Assembly (NCBI GenBank): GCA_029532625.1
Contig: JARFXM010000007.1
Location: 558,001-622,000, forward strand
Length of the DNA stretch: 64,000 nucleotides
Direction of reading: 5' to 3'
DNA from: Lomentospora prolificans
Taxonomy: Eukaryota; Ascomycota; Sordariomycetes; Microascales; Microascaceae
Shown piece after piece: positions 1-9,612 of the stretch. Made by a program: the position numbers and the translations under genes. Position 1 is the first letter of the stretch. Each line of letters begins with the position of its first letter. The notes beneath the pieces were generated by a model. It was not told where the DNA came from. It made no database searches and saw only the letters and a program-made list of their open reading frames with translations.

Positions 1-67
1 ATCACGAAGGTTCCGACGAATACAGCTCTGCCCATTTTTACTCCTCCCTCCTCAGATCAAATCCAAC

Positions 68-1102
68 ATGCCTCCTCAACTATTACCCGCCTCCGCCGCG
101 GCCTTTGCGCCGAGGGCTTCCTCCGTCAATGTGGTGTTGGGCTCCAAGGTCGAGCCCTGGCTGACTCAGACTCTGAAGCGTGTCAATAGGGTGAAGCGCC
201 CTCTCAACAGCGTCCCCCAGCACCAGAGATGCCTTACCGAGATCCTCTCGTCGCCCAACGCCATCTGGACTTTAACTTCAATCATGCTCCCCAAAGCCCC
301 CGAGTCCGAGCTGCGCAAGGACTCCAATCCTCTCGTTGAGGCTCTCTTCAACTACCAGCTCCTCCACGTCGAAGCCTACATCGTGCATGTCGACATGGTC
401 CTCCGCAACGAAGTCGCATTCAAGCTCACTACCGAATCCATCGATGCGCTCGTCGAGTTCCACAAGGACATCTTCTGTGTTGACACCAAGGCCAATACCT
501 ATGACTGGCCCGAGAAGGAGCAGCAGTGCAAGAAGCTCCATGAGGATTTTGTGCAAGCCATCAACAGGTTTGTCTTCCGGACTCACGTCTCGGCACTCGA
601 GGGACTAGAAGAGGGGGGTGTCGGCGAGTTACTTTGCGGCAAGAGCGAGGAAGTGAAGAACTCGATCGAAGGCCTCATGAAGCAACTACTTCCCCCGCCA
701 CCCAAGATCGTCGAACCCATCCGACAGGCCCCTCCTCTCCTGCCTAGCTCGCCAGTCACAGCGGCCATGTGGTCCCAGCCGACCCCTGCGACAAGCCTTC
801 CCGCAGTTGAGGCGTGGAGAATTCTTCCCTCGAGCCCTAGCATTGCGTCAACGTCAGGCGATTCGGTCGGCTCTTATTGGGCGCCCATGGGCATGAGCGA
901 AGTTCAGCTTCCTTCTCCCACGCCGGCGTACAGCCCTCCTTTCACGGCGCCTGGGCTTTACTACAGCGCGCCGACCGTGACAGCGGGCATCTCGGCTGCA
1001 ATGCCTCTGCCTAGCATGCTGGCGCCCGCGCAATGCGGCGTCCACACGGGTTATGGCAACTTTGGCTGGGATCGCTACCAGGAGTACACGTCGATAATGT
1101 GA
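68..1102 (+). CDS. Unidentified protein with a Pro/Ser-rich tail
   Basis: An uninterrupted 344-residue frame opens at the first ATG after a pyrimidine-rich leader (positions 36-60). Residues about 30-210 are a folded, mostly helical region rich in Leu, Glu and Lys, with few low-complexity runs. Residues about 215-344 are rich in Pro, Ser, Ala and Gly and look disordered. I see no signal peptide, membrane segment or catalytic motif, and I do not recognise the family. The mixture of an ordered N-terminal half and a disordered proline-rich tail is common in fungal regulatory or scaffold proteins, but that is only an impression. It is convergent with the alcohol oxidase gene to its right, 3.6 kb away. 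The leader contains a possible acceptor (CCTCAG at 50-55), so an upstream 5' UTR exon outside the window is possible. Confidence 0.7.
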   Translation: MPPQLLPASAAAFAPRASSVNVVLGSKVEPWLTQTLKRVNRVKRPLNSVPQHQRCLTEILSSPNAIWTLTSIMLPKAPESELRKDSNPLVEALFNYQLLHVEAYIVHVDMVLRNEVAFKLTTESIDALVEFHKDIFCVDTKANTYDWPEKEQQCKKLHEDFVQAINRFVFRTHVSALEGLEEGGVGELLCGKSEEVKNSIEGLMKQLLPPPPKIVEPIRQAPPLLPSSPVTAAMWSQPTPATSLPAVEAWRILPSSPSIASTSGDSVGSYWAPMGMSEVQLPSPTPAYSPPFTAPGLYYSAPTVTAGISAAMPLPSMLAPAQCGVHTGYGNFGWDRYQEYTSIM

Positions 1103-3459
1103 CAATCAGGGCCCGCTGCTGGAGACGATTATCCTGTGGTTACGACCTCGTGAAAAGAAAAGCCAAAAAATCCTGCCCTCGGACATTCCCACCTCGTTTT
1201 CCTGGAGAAAAAGGTTTAGAGGATTGCTGTTGCGCGTGCTATTCCCATTGTTGACGGCATATACCATCTACCACACGGCTTGAAAGGCATTTAACTAGGC
1301 GTTCTTTTTGGCGTTCTTTTTCTACTAGGGGTTTGCATCACTGAGGACTGGAGCAATGCAGCGAGCGAGAGTCATGTTTCTTTTTTCGACTTATAGCCCG
1401 GAGAAACAAACGACACGGGAGGTCTACCGGATTCGTCAAACCGCCAGCCGGTTGTAAGGGGTTCTCGCGTATAAGTTGTTGACGGCAACACTTGGACTCG
1501 GATCCCTGCAGCGGGCATACATTTTGATCCCGATAGGGAAGATGGCATTTGGCAGGCAGGGCAGGATAAACCCTCATCACATCAACAATGGGTTCTTGGG
1601 TTTTACGGGTCGGGAGGCATTTCTTTTCTTTTCCTAAGATTTTCCTTTGTTGAGTGCGCGTTTACCACTTCCCTCTCTTACACCAGCCCCTTTTTTTTTT
1701 CTTTTCTTTTCTTCTTCCCTTGTTCTTTCTCCTTCGTCAAAGAGGATCGCAGCAATGCAACCCACCAATCCACGGCTCGGCCAGAAGCCGGGACAGACGC
1801 CATCTTTTCAGCCTTTTTTGCTTCTTGCTTTTTCTATATCCAGCATCTTTTCCTTTGTTAAACTCTCTCATATTTTTTTTTATTGAGTTATGGGTCCACG
1901 GCATATTTTGAGGTTTTACACGGCATAAAGAGAGGTCTTCTTAGAGCATGATACCCCCCCAATTCGGTCACAGGTTGTGGGTGCAAAGGATACCCACTGG
2001 TTTGCATCTGTATTTTCTTTCTGGTTTCTTGGGCTTTCGTTTCCACCCTTCTTTTGGCATAGGGCCGTCACCCCGTCTTTTCTGTCACGGAGACAACATT
2101 TTGATCTTCAGTGATGGCATCCGGTCTTACACTAATGTCCTTTACCCACCCTAAAGTCCGTTTACCTCACGACTTCGAAAAGATGGACAAGACGATCTTT
2201 CTACTCGCATTCCAACGGCCAAGACATCTTGAGGCGTCGCGTACATTTGCGCATTTCGACATTCGAATCTGCCGCGTTTGAACGATGCTACTACTCGTGA
2301 CGGGAACGAATTACGTTGGATCCATGGTTTTCGGCCAAGCCTGCTTGCGTGATATCCCTGGTTTGGGGGGAACTGGGTTTTCCCTCGCCAGAGACCCACG
2401 GAGGCGAGGAGTTGGCGAGAAGAGAGGCGGTAGGGAAGGCGACGAACCAGAGAACTTGGGTGTGACATTTCCTGGGCTCACCAAACTTGAACGCATGGCT
2501 GAACACTCGAACCAAGAAGCCAGCGGTGTCTGGGATGCCGCTCTTGATCGAGAAGCCACTTGTGCGAAGTCAAGGGGGAAAGGAAAGAGCGAGAAACACA
2601 GAAAAGAAAAACAATACATTACGATGGGAAGGAGCTCTAAGCAGGGCATCAGACAGCAAGCACTAGGCAGGGCCAGAATGAGTGTTTGATGATGCGAGGC
2701 CACTATTTCTCTCTGGACAGCCAAAGAAAGCTTCTCAGAGACACTTGCATTTCGCCTAAGTTCCCTAGGGCCAAGGCTACGCCGGTTCACGGATCGCTCG
2801 CATCCCATCATGGCCGAAACGAAAGGAACGACTGTGCTACACGGCCAAAGTGCCACTGCCTGCGAGACGGGCAAGAGGCGAACTGGATAGTGTAGCAACC
2901 GGGGGTGATTGGGTTGAGGGATTGGGGCCGTGAGCGGAGAATTACGTGCAGGCCGGGGATTGGAATAGGTGCTGGGCAAGATGTCTCTAGTGGCGAAACA
3001 TGTGGCGATCGCTCGCGCTGCGTGGAGGCCTCCCTGCACGCGACATCCCAGGAGGATGGCAGGGAGGAATAGAATCACGATGGCAAACGGGCCGGCTGAT
3101 GGCGGAGCGACTGCAGGGACGGGATTTCCTGGGGCGCGTAATTTCCGACAAGACGGCCGGCTACGAGCGCGTGAGAGCGCTGGATACGGATATATGTAAT
3201 GGAAAGGGAACCCTGGAGGTCTTTCCGAAGACGGGAAATATCTAGAAGAAAAGAAAGCCGGCTCTTTTGTTATAGCTTAATTTTAAGAAAATAAAAAGCG
3301 ACAATAACACGCTTTGAAAACAGGATGTGAACTTCAGACTGTGTTGCCTCGATCTTGATTGAGTAGATGAGTGACGTGATGTTTGAGATTGGGATCTCGG
3401 GAACTAGCCAGCTGTAACAGGCGTCAATCAATCAATCCACTGGAAGCCGGCTCAACCGT

Positions 3460-4225
3460 GTAAGTGGAGAAAAGATGGCTGGATGATTTTGGGGGTTGTG
3501 GGCTGTCTGCTGAGAGTTGGAGGGAAAAAAAGGCTACGTTGCGTGAGCATCTTGGCTGCGACGGAGGATTGCAACGAAATGGGAGGGGGGATGCCGGTAA
3601 ATGGGAAGGAAAAAAGAAAAGGAGAAGAGCGGCGCAAGGAGATGGATTTATAGTGTGTGGTAGATATAGCATGTGTGTTGAAAAGGGTCGAGGAAGGCGA
3701 GGGGGGAGAAGGAAAGGAAAGGTTGAGATAAGTTCGTGAATGTACGTATGAGGGCGTACGATGTCGGATGCTTTAGAAAAGAAGAAAAAGAAAGAAAAAA
3801 AGGAGAGAGAAAGGGAGAGGAAGAGAGAGAGAGAAAGTCGCGCATGTCACGATGGGATCTCGCTAGGTGACGGAGACCGCGCTGGCTGAAGATTCTCGGG
3901 GAAGGGGGGGGAAGGAAGGCGGAAGAGAGGGCGACCGATGCATATCCATCCGGGATTTGGGGGGCGTTGATGGGCGTTTTTGAGGCTTTTAACAAAAGAC
4001 TAGCCCGAAAAGGACAGAGTCGTGATGGAGGGCTCCTTTCGGGGAAGGACGAAGAACAGACGTGGGAATGGATAGGACACCAGACAGGGATGGGAGAAGG
4101 GCAAGATTGAAGACGATGAAAAACCAAGAAGAAAAAAAGGGAAAAAATCTCCGGGGAACGGGACGGGGAACGGGAAGGGCACGGCAAGGGGACGGGAGAG
4201 GGAAAGAGAGTTTGGGATCGGATCG
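3460..4225. repeat. Polypurine (GA-rich) low-complexity tract
   Basis: For about 760 bases the plus strand is strongly biased to G and A. The densest part (3778-3835) is nearly pure GA/GGA repeats, and another dense part lies around 4110-4210. Read from the minus strand this is a long CT-rich tract of the kind found upstream of fungal transcription starts. No minus-strand gene was recognised to its left. Confidence 0.6.
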
Positions 4226-4227
4226 GG

Positions 4228-4425
4228 CATTTATTATGGATGAATTAATATCATCAAATAATGTTGATCTAATATTCCAAGATTACAACTCTTGTCTGTT
4301 AATACTCTAATAATTTGATATAAGTCTTCAAAAGCTAGTAACCCCATTTTTAGTGATGTATTATTTCTCCAAACGAGAGAAATCTCGGGGGTATTGTTAT
4401 TACGCTGTATTACAAGCAAACCACT
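4228..4425. other. AT-rich patch
   Basis: About 200 bases rich in A and T (many TAAT/ATTA words) between the GA-rich tract and the CA microsatellite. It lies downstream of the alcohol oxidase stop codon, so it may be that gene's 3' region or a decayed repeat. No coding signal is visible. Confidence 0.4.
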
Positions 4426-4624
4426 GAGGTACACGATGGGCCAGCCTGGCTACAGCCAGCACATCGGCGTGCACTCAAACCGGGGCCTTTTTCTCCTGCA
4501 GTCGTTCTCGACATCGTTGACGAACCCAACCCAGGTACGCATCAATTCATCAATGGATCTTCAATCGTCCATTGACGCTACTACCCTCATCAAAAACACT
4601 GCGCGTCATAATACATACAAGCAA

Positions 4625-4702
4625 GCACATACATACACATACACACACACACATACACACACACACATATATACACACACATATACACACACACACACAC
4701 CA
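4625..4702. repeat. CA/TA-type microsatellite
   Basis: An interrupted ACAT/ACAC dinucleotide-to-tetranucleotide repeat of about 75 bases, directly downstream (3') of the minus-strand alcohol oxidase gene. His-Thr repeats in open frames over this stretch are an artefact of the repeat. Confidence 0.85.
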
Positions 4703-4754
4703 ACATCCACATTCACATCCACAACCTCTCAGGCCCCCCCTCCCCTCCTCCCCT

Positions 4755-5808
4755 TCACCCCTTCAAATCCTCCACCACATTCCCCGCAATATAATCCGCA
4801 ATCGCCATGTTCGTAACCATTGGATTCACCCCACTCGCACTCGGAAACGTACTCGCGTCCGCCACGTACAACCCCTCGCAACCCCAAACCCTCCCCCTCG
4901 GATCGACCACGCCCTCGCTCTCCCTGCTGCTCATGCGACACGTGCCCATCTGGTGCGCCGACGTCCAGACCCCCAGCGGCGGCCGGTTGCCCAGCTCGCG
5001 CACCTTGCCCAACCATGCCGCGAACTCTTCGTCGCGGTCCATGAGCTCGGTTGCCGACAACTGCCCCCCCTTGCCGTCGCCGTCGCCGTCGCTGCCTGCC
5101 GCCGGGAACGGCGTACGGACAAACGGCTCGAGCCAAGGCACAAAGGCGTAGATCTCCACCGCCCCCGCAACGTAGCAGAGCTTGGCGAGCCCGACCACGC
5201 CCTCGAGCGTGTGGGCGGCGTCAAAGGCCGACGGTGTGTAGTGCACGCGTGGGCGGCCGGTGCACTCGTCGACGGTGACGTAGCCGGAGTCGCGGTCGCG
5301 CGTGAGCGAGATGAAGGAGTTCATGTGCCGGTAATTAAGCGAGGCGAGCTTGGCGTCTAGGGGCGAGGCAAAGGGGAAGGACGCGAGGGCTGCGTAGGGC
5401 TGTGATTGTGTAAGATGGTTAGCATGTCGAATAGGGTACGGTAATACTGAGAGAAGAGGAGAGGAGAGGAGACAAAAAATAGAACAGAGAGAGGGCGGAT
5501 TGGACTTACGACCATGCAGGTGGGCTCGAGCTTGGTGCCGTGGCCTTGGTTGTCGAGGTTTTCAAACTGGGTGCAGTAGCTGGTGATGATGCCTCCTGTA
5601 GAGATGTGTGTAAGTTTTTGGCGGAACCCGTATGTGGTATGTAGACTCGGGGGTTGCGGCCCCGTGTCTGGACTTGCTTACCCTCCCACGGCTTGACGTC
5701 CTCCTTGAAGGAGGCCGCGAGGAAGTTGCACGGGTGAATGTGCAAGTTCTGTCCAATGTTGGGATTCTACTCTCCACGTAAGTTTCTCCGTCTCGTCGGC
5801 AAGAAAGA

Positions 5809-5846
<38 letters not shown>

Positions 5847-7420
5847 ACGACACATACCTCCAAGCCACTCTTTTTCAAAATGACAGGACTCCAAAGCGAC
5901 CCCGAAGACACAATGACCTTCTTCGCCTTGATCATAACCCTCCTCGTAACCCTCTCCTCCAACGGCCCCTCCACGCTCCCGTTCGCATCCCTCGACACCC
6001 ACCTACCCACAACCCCGACCGCCTTCTCCCTCGTCTCCTCATCCTCAAACACCACCCTCTCCACCTCGAAGCCCTCGATAAACTTGGCCCCCGCCCTCGC
6101 CGCAGCCGGCAAATAACTCACCACCGGGCCCATCTTCTCATTCGACCCGCAACCCAGATGGCACTGCCCGCAATAATGCTCCTTCCCGCCCGTATTCTGC
6201 GGCGCCACCTTGGCCTCCCATCCGAGCTTCTCCGCCGACTCGAGCAGGACCCTGTTGCCGTGGTTATGTCTGCACTGGTCACCCGAGACCCCCATGGCGT
6301 CGCACACACGATCCAGGCACTCCTGGAACCGGTCCGACGTGAAGAACGGGAGCCCGTCCTTGGTCGCCCACTCCTCGCGCACGTACTGCTGCGTCTGCAG
6401 CGACACGCTCCAGTTGATCGTCCCGCTGCCGCCCCAGCACGTCCCCATGACCAGGGATGCAGACTTGTCCTCGGACGTCACTACGCCCTGCTGCTCAAAC
6501 AGGTATTCACACGCTTCGGGCTGCGGCATTGGCAGCTGCGACGGCGGGAAGTAGTATCCCTTGTCGACCACGTGCACGGCGTACCCGGCCTCGGCGAGCG
6601 TGCGCGCACACACGGAGCCGCCTGGACCGGACCCGACGATGACGACGTCCGTCTCGATGGTCTCGGCGGCGGAGCCCGCGGCGAACTGGAGGAATCGGAA
6701 GTCAAAGGCCGCGCCGGGCTCGTAGTTGCGCGGCACGTCGTCGTAGGTTGACAGCTTCTTGAAGAGGGGGTTGGTCTGGAAGTAGGCTTTTTGGGCCATT
6801 TGCTGCACCGTTTTGGCGAGGACGCGGAGCTGCGGAATCCACGATTGGCGCCAGGAGAGGATGATCTTTTCCTGGACGTGCACGGGGAGTTGGTGGTAGG
6901 GCGTGCAGTAGCCTGTGAGGAACCACGCGCCTACGCGAGTACTGTGGGCGGGGTGGAAGGGTTGTCTGTTAGCGGGCAGAAAGAGACGCAGACGAGTGGA
7001 AGGAATGCTAAAACACTGGAAGGAATGCTAAAACACATACGATAGCTTGTGCAAGGCATCGCCGAGGGCCTTTTTATGGTCCGCTGGAAACCCGCTTATG
7101 AACCGCTTACAGTTGTCGATGAACTCGGGATCGGTCGAGCATCGATCGGCGAGAAGCTCGCGGAACACATCCTCGGAGGGCGCATCGACGCACACCTCCT
7201 TCACGCGCGCGTAGGCCTTGTCAAAGGTGGCGTCGGGGAGCTCGACCTGGGTCTTGCGGTCCTTGATGGAGGACTTGGTGGCCAGGGAGGGGAGCGACGC
7301 GTCGAGGAGGGCGAAGAGGATGGTCCACTGGGTTTGGGTGAAGTAGTCGGTCGGTGGGAGGGCGGAGAGCTTGGGAGGGGAGGGGGCGATTTTGGCTGGG
7401 GTTATGGTGGGTGTGCCCAT
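4755..7420 (-). CDS. Long-chain fatty alcohol oxidase (GMC oxidoreductase family)
   Basis: This encodes a FAD-dependent oxidase expected to oxidise long-chain alcohols to aldehydes, typically at peroxisomes or microsomes. I place five exons on the minus strand: 7420-7041, 6941-5858, 5766-5682, 5595-5510 and 5399-4755. All junctions are GT-AG with consistent phase, giving 759 residues, the usual length for fungal FAO proteins. Visible features are an FAO-type N-terminal region (DYFTQTQWTILFALLDA near residue 25), the FAD-binding Rossmann motif VVIVGSGPGGSV in exon 2, and the C-terminal GMC block in exon 5 with MGTCRM, YVADASTFP and SGVNPM. The start is the only ATG before the family-typical N-terminus and follows a pyrimidine-rich leader. 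Intron 1 carries a perfect 20-bp tandem duplication and intron 2 carries a (GCTT)9 repeat. Family assignment is firm; chain-length preference is inferred. Confidence 0.92.
5809..5844. repeat. (AAGC)9 microsatellite inside alcohol oxidase intron 2
   Basis: Nine perfect AAGC units, reading GCTT on the coding strand. They begin 13 nt after the 5' splice site of the 91-nt intron 5767-5857. Read through, the repeat encodes a Leu/Ala/Cys run, which marks it as intronic. Confidence 0.95.
6997..7036. repeat. Perfect 20-bp tandem duplication in alcohol oxidase intron 1
   Basis: The unit TGGAAGGAATGCTAAAACAC occurs twice head to tail (6997-7016 and 7017-7036). It starts right behind the GTATGT donor of the 99-nt intron 6942-7040. 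The duplication enlarges the intron without touching the splice signals. Confidence 0.95.
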
Positions 7421-9612
7421 CTTGATAGTGTTTCTTTTCTTTTTTCACTTTTCGAGATGGGTAGTTGTTTCTTTGGGCACTGGGCTGGACGAGTGATTTG
7501 TGCTAAAGAAGAGGAATAGGGGCGACGGCTACGTGCGGATATTCAAGAATTGATCCAATGTGCGAGAAAAGCGTGAAGCATGCGGGAAGTTAGGACCAGA
7601 CGAGAGGAATTGTCGTCGGGGCCGATTGGCAAAGCTATATTATTCGTGCCCCGAGCCTCATTCACATGCGAGCACTTTTGAGCTTCTCCAAGCTGCGGCT
7701 CAAGGGAGCGAGGTGACGAAGCGAGGTTAAACAAAGGGCGGGGACGCAGGGGACCTTGAAGGTAGTGTGGTCTTCACGTCGATCCCATTTTGCGGGGGAA
7801 GCTTCAGCTTGGGTCAATCAAACTTGCATGGGTCCATGCTGCCAGTGTCTGGTCAGTCTGTGGAAGTGGTGTGACGACTATTCCCGATTCGGGCGTGAAC
7901 CAGGCCTGCTTCGCAGGTGTGAATCGCTGAGGAGGCTGGCAGCTTTTTTGTCTCTTTCTTCGTTTGGATTCCTGGCCAGCAAGCCAGGCATTATATGATC
8001 AATGCCAGCTCAGCCAGGCAGGCGAGGAGATGTGTTCAGGTTCAAATTGCTGCTACTAGTAGGTGGGTTTTGGGTCTCGCCAGCCTGGTGCTGGTGGATC
8101 GAGTGCTGGCCGTGGGGCACTTGGCTTAATTGTGGCCTGGCATCCGGGATGACAGACGATTGTGGACGATCGAACTGCTGCGCCACAAGCTTTTTGAATA
8201 AACACCTTCGAAGCCTGGGTTCTTTTCTGGGGAGAGAGACCCCTTTTCGATCGCACCCGCACGGTTCCACATTTGACCCAAATCAAGGTCCCTGAACGAA
8301 AACAACCAATGCCAATCGACTCACCAATCAACCCATCACCAACGGTACAGTACTAGTCGCAGTCGTCGTCGTAGTAGCAGTAGCAGTAGTCGTGGTACGC
8401 ACCTCGACAGTTTCGGCCATAACCCATCCTTCCCCACACCTCCATATCACTCACCTCCAATGCCCGCCGGTCATATTCAACCAACCCCCACCTCGACATT
8501 CATGTGGGGCCCGCTGCCGTCCCTCTCTTTGACAGACCTGACTTGACCTTTTAGTTAGCAACGGACCCGGCCCGAGCTTTTGAGCCTTGCCCCGTCCGTC
8601 GGGAAGATTTTCCACCCCGACGGTGCGGCCCCCGGAGTGAGTCGGTGCGGAGCCAGCCGTGCGGATTCCGTCAGCGTCCGCACCGCCTGGCAAGTTTCGC
8701 CCCGAGTGCGGTCCCCCGGATGGGGGTGCGATGGATGATTTTTTTTATGTTGGCTTCCGGGTCGTGCTACGGCCGCGGCTGGGGGTGATTCCGCAAAGGT
8801 GCGGAACGGGTTGGGACTTCGGTTTGTCGGGCGCGGACACGGGGACACGGGACGGTTTCGGAGATGATGAGCGTCGGACGCGGGGTGGCTTAGTCTTGCT
8901 TTTGAGCTGAGCTGTCTTTCTTTTCTTTTTTTTTTTTTTTTTTTTATAAAAGAAAATAATAATAAGCGGGTGGTGGTGTGGTCATATTGACTATTCATAG
9001 TCAAAAGACTCTCATGATGCTCAGGAGTGGAATTGCTACTAAGGATCCATTGCTATTATAGCTGGCCCTTGTGTCCCCAGCTCTGGGCTTTACTCACTAT
9101 AGCCGGCCGCCAATCACGGTAAAAGTACAGAGCCCTAGACGCCAACTTATCCTGAGTTGGAACAACACGAAGAAGCAGTACTTACGCCTGTCTCGAGGCG
9201 AGACGACGTTGCAGGAAAGTCTGATTCCCTCGCGCTTCATGCGGGCTGCGCAAGCCCCTGCTCGAATCAGGCGTCTTGGAGTGCAGGGAATGCCTTAATG
9301 CACAGCGTTAATTCCTATAGTATATCAATCGGAGCAAGGCCCGGGCAAATTGGTGGAGTGGTCTTTGAAGCTCTCATGTAGATCCTGATTTTCGTGATTT
9401 TCGGAACACTGGAGATGCCTCGATGAAGTAAGTATTCGAGTAGATAACTTTTATTGTTTTATATCTATGTAGCTGCTTGCTCTCAAGAGCCTTTGAACAC
9501 ACCCCCGCCCCCCAATCCACCACGCCCCCAGTTTTGTGTATAAAAAGCCATGTATAAGACCTAGCGTAAAATGGAACAAAAAAAAAAGAAAGGACGAAAC
9601 CAGCCAGAAACC
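7421..9612. other. Intergenic region between alcohol oxidase and ADE5,7
   Basis: Promoter side of the alcohol oxidase and 3' side of ADE5,7. It contains a GTC/GTA/CAG-type trinucleotide patch (about 8358-8393), a GC-rich stretch (8550-8880) and a T homopolymer (about 8928-8945) followed by AT-rich sequence. I see no gene, and open frames are short and without family resemblance. Confidence 0.55.

Larger units (their letters stand above)
1103..4754. other. Intergenic region with polypurine block, AT-rich patch and CA repeat
   Basis: No convincing gene is visible in these 3.6 kb between two convergent genes. From left to right it holds a T/C-rich stretch (1670-1740), ordinary mixed sequence, a very purine-rich plus strand (about 3460-4225), an AT-rich patch (about 4228-4425) and a CA-type microsatellite (about 4625-4702). 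All open frames here are short, lack an ATG or translate low-complexity DNA. Confidence 0.6.

Noticed and set aside
2311..3078. 255-residue minus-strand open frame left of the polypurine tract
   Set aside because: It starts at GTG, its first ATG lies far inside, composition is unlike a structured protein, and no family resemblance is seen.
4572..5360. His-Thr-repeat protein
   Set aside because: Made by the CA microsatellite and the antisense of alcohol oxidase exon 5.
5738..6751. 337-residue plus-strand frame across the alcohol oxidase gene
   Set aside because: Antisense shadow of a GC-rich coding exon; Arg/Pro/His-rich without motifs.
9000..9400. Possible tRNA-like hairpins near GCTCGAATC
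   Set aside because: A B-box-like word is present, but no cloverleaf with a matching acceptor stem could be drawn.
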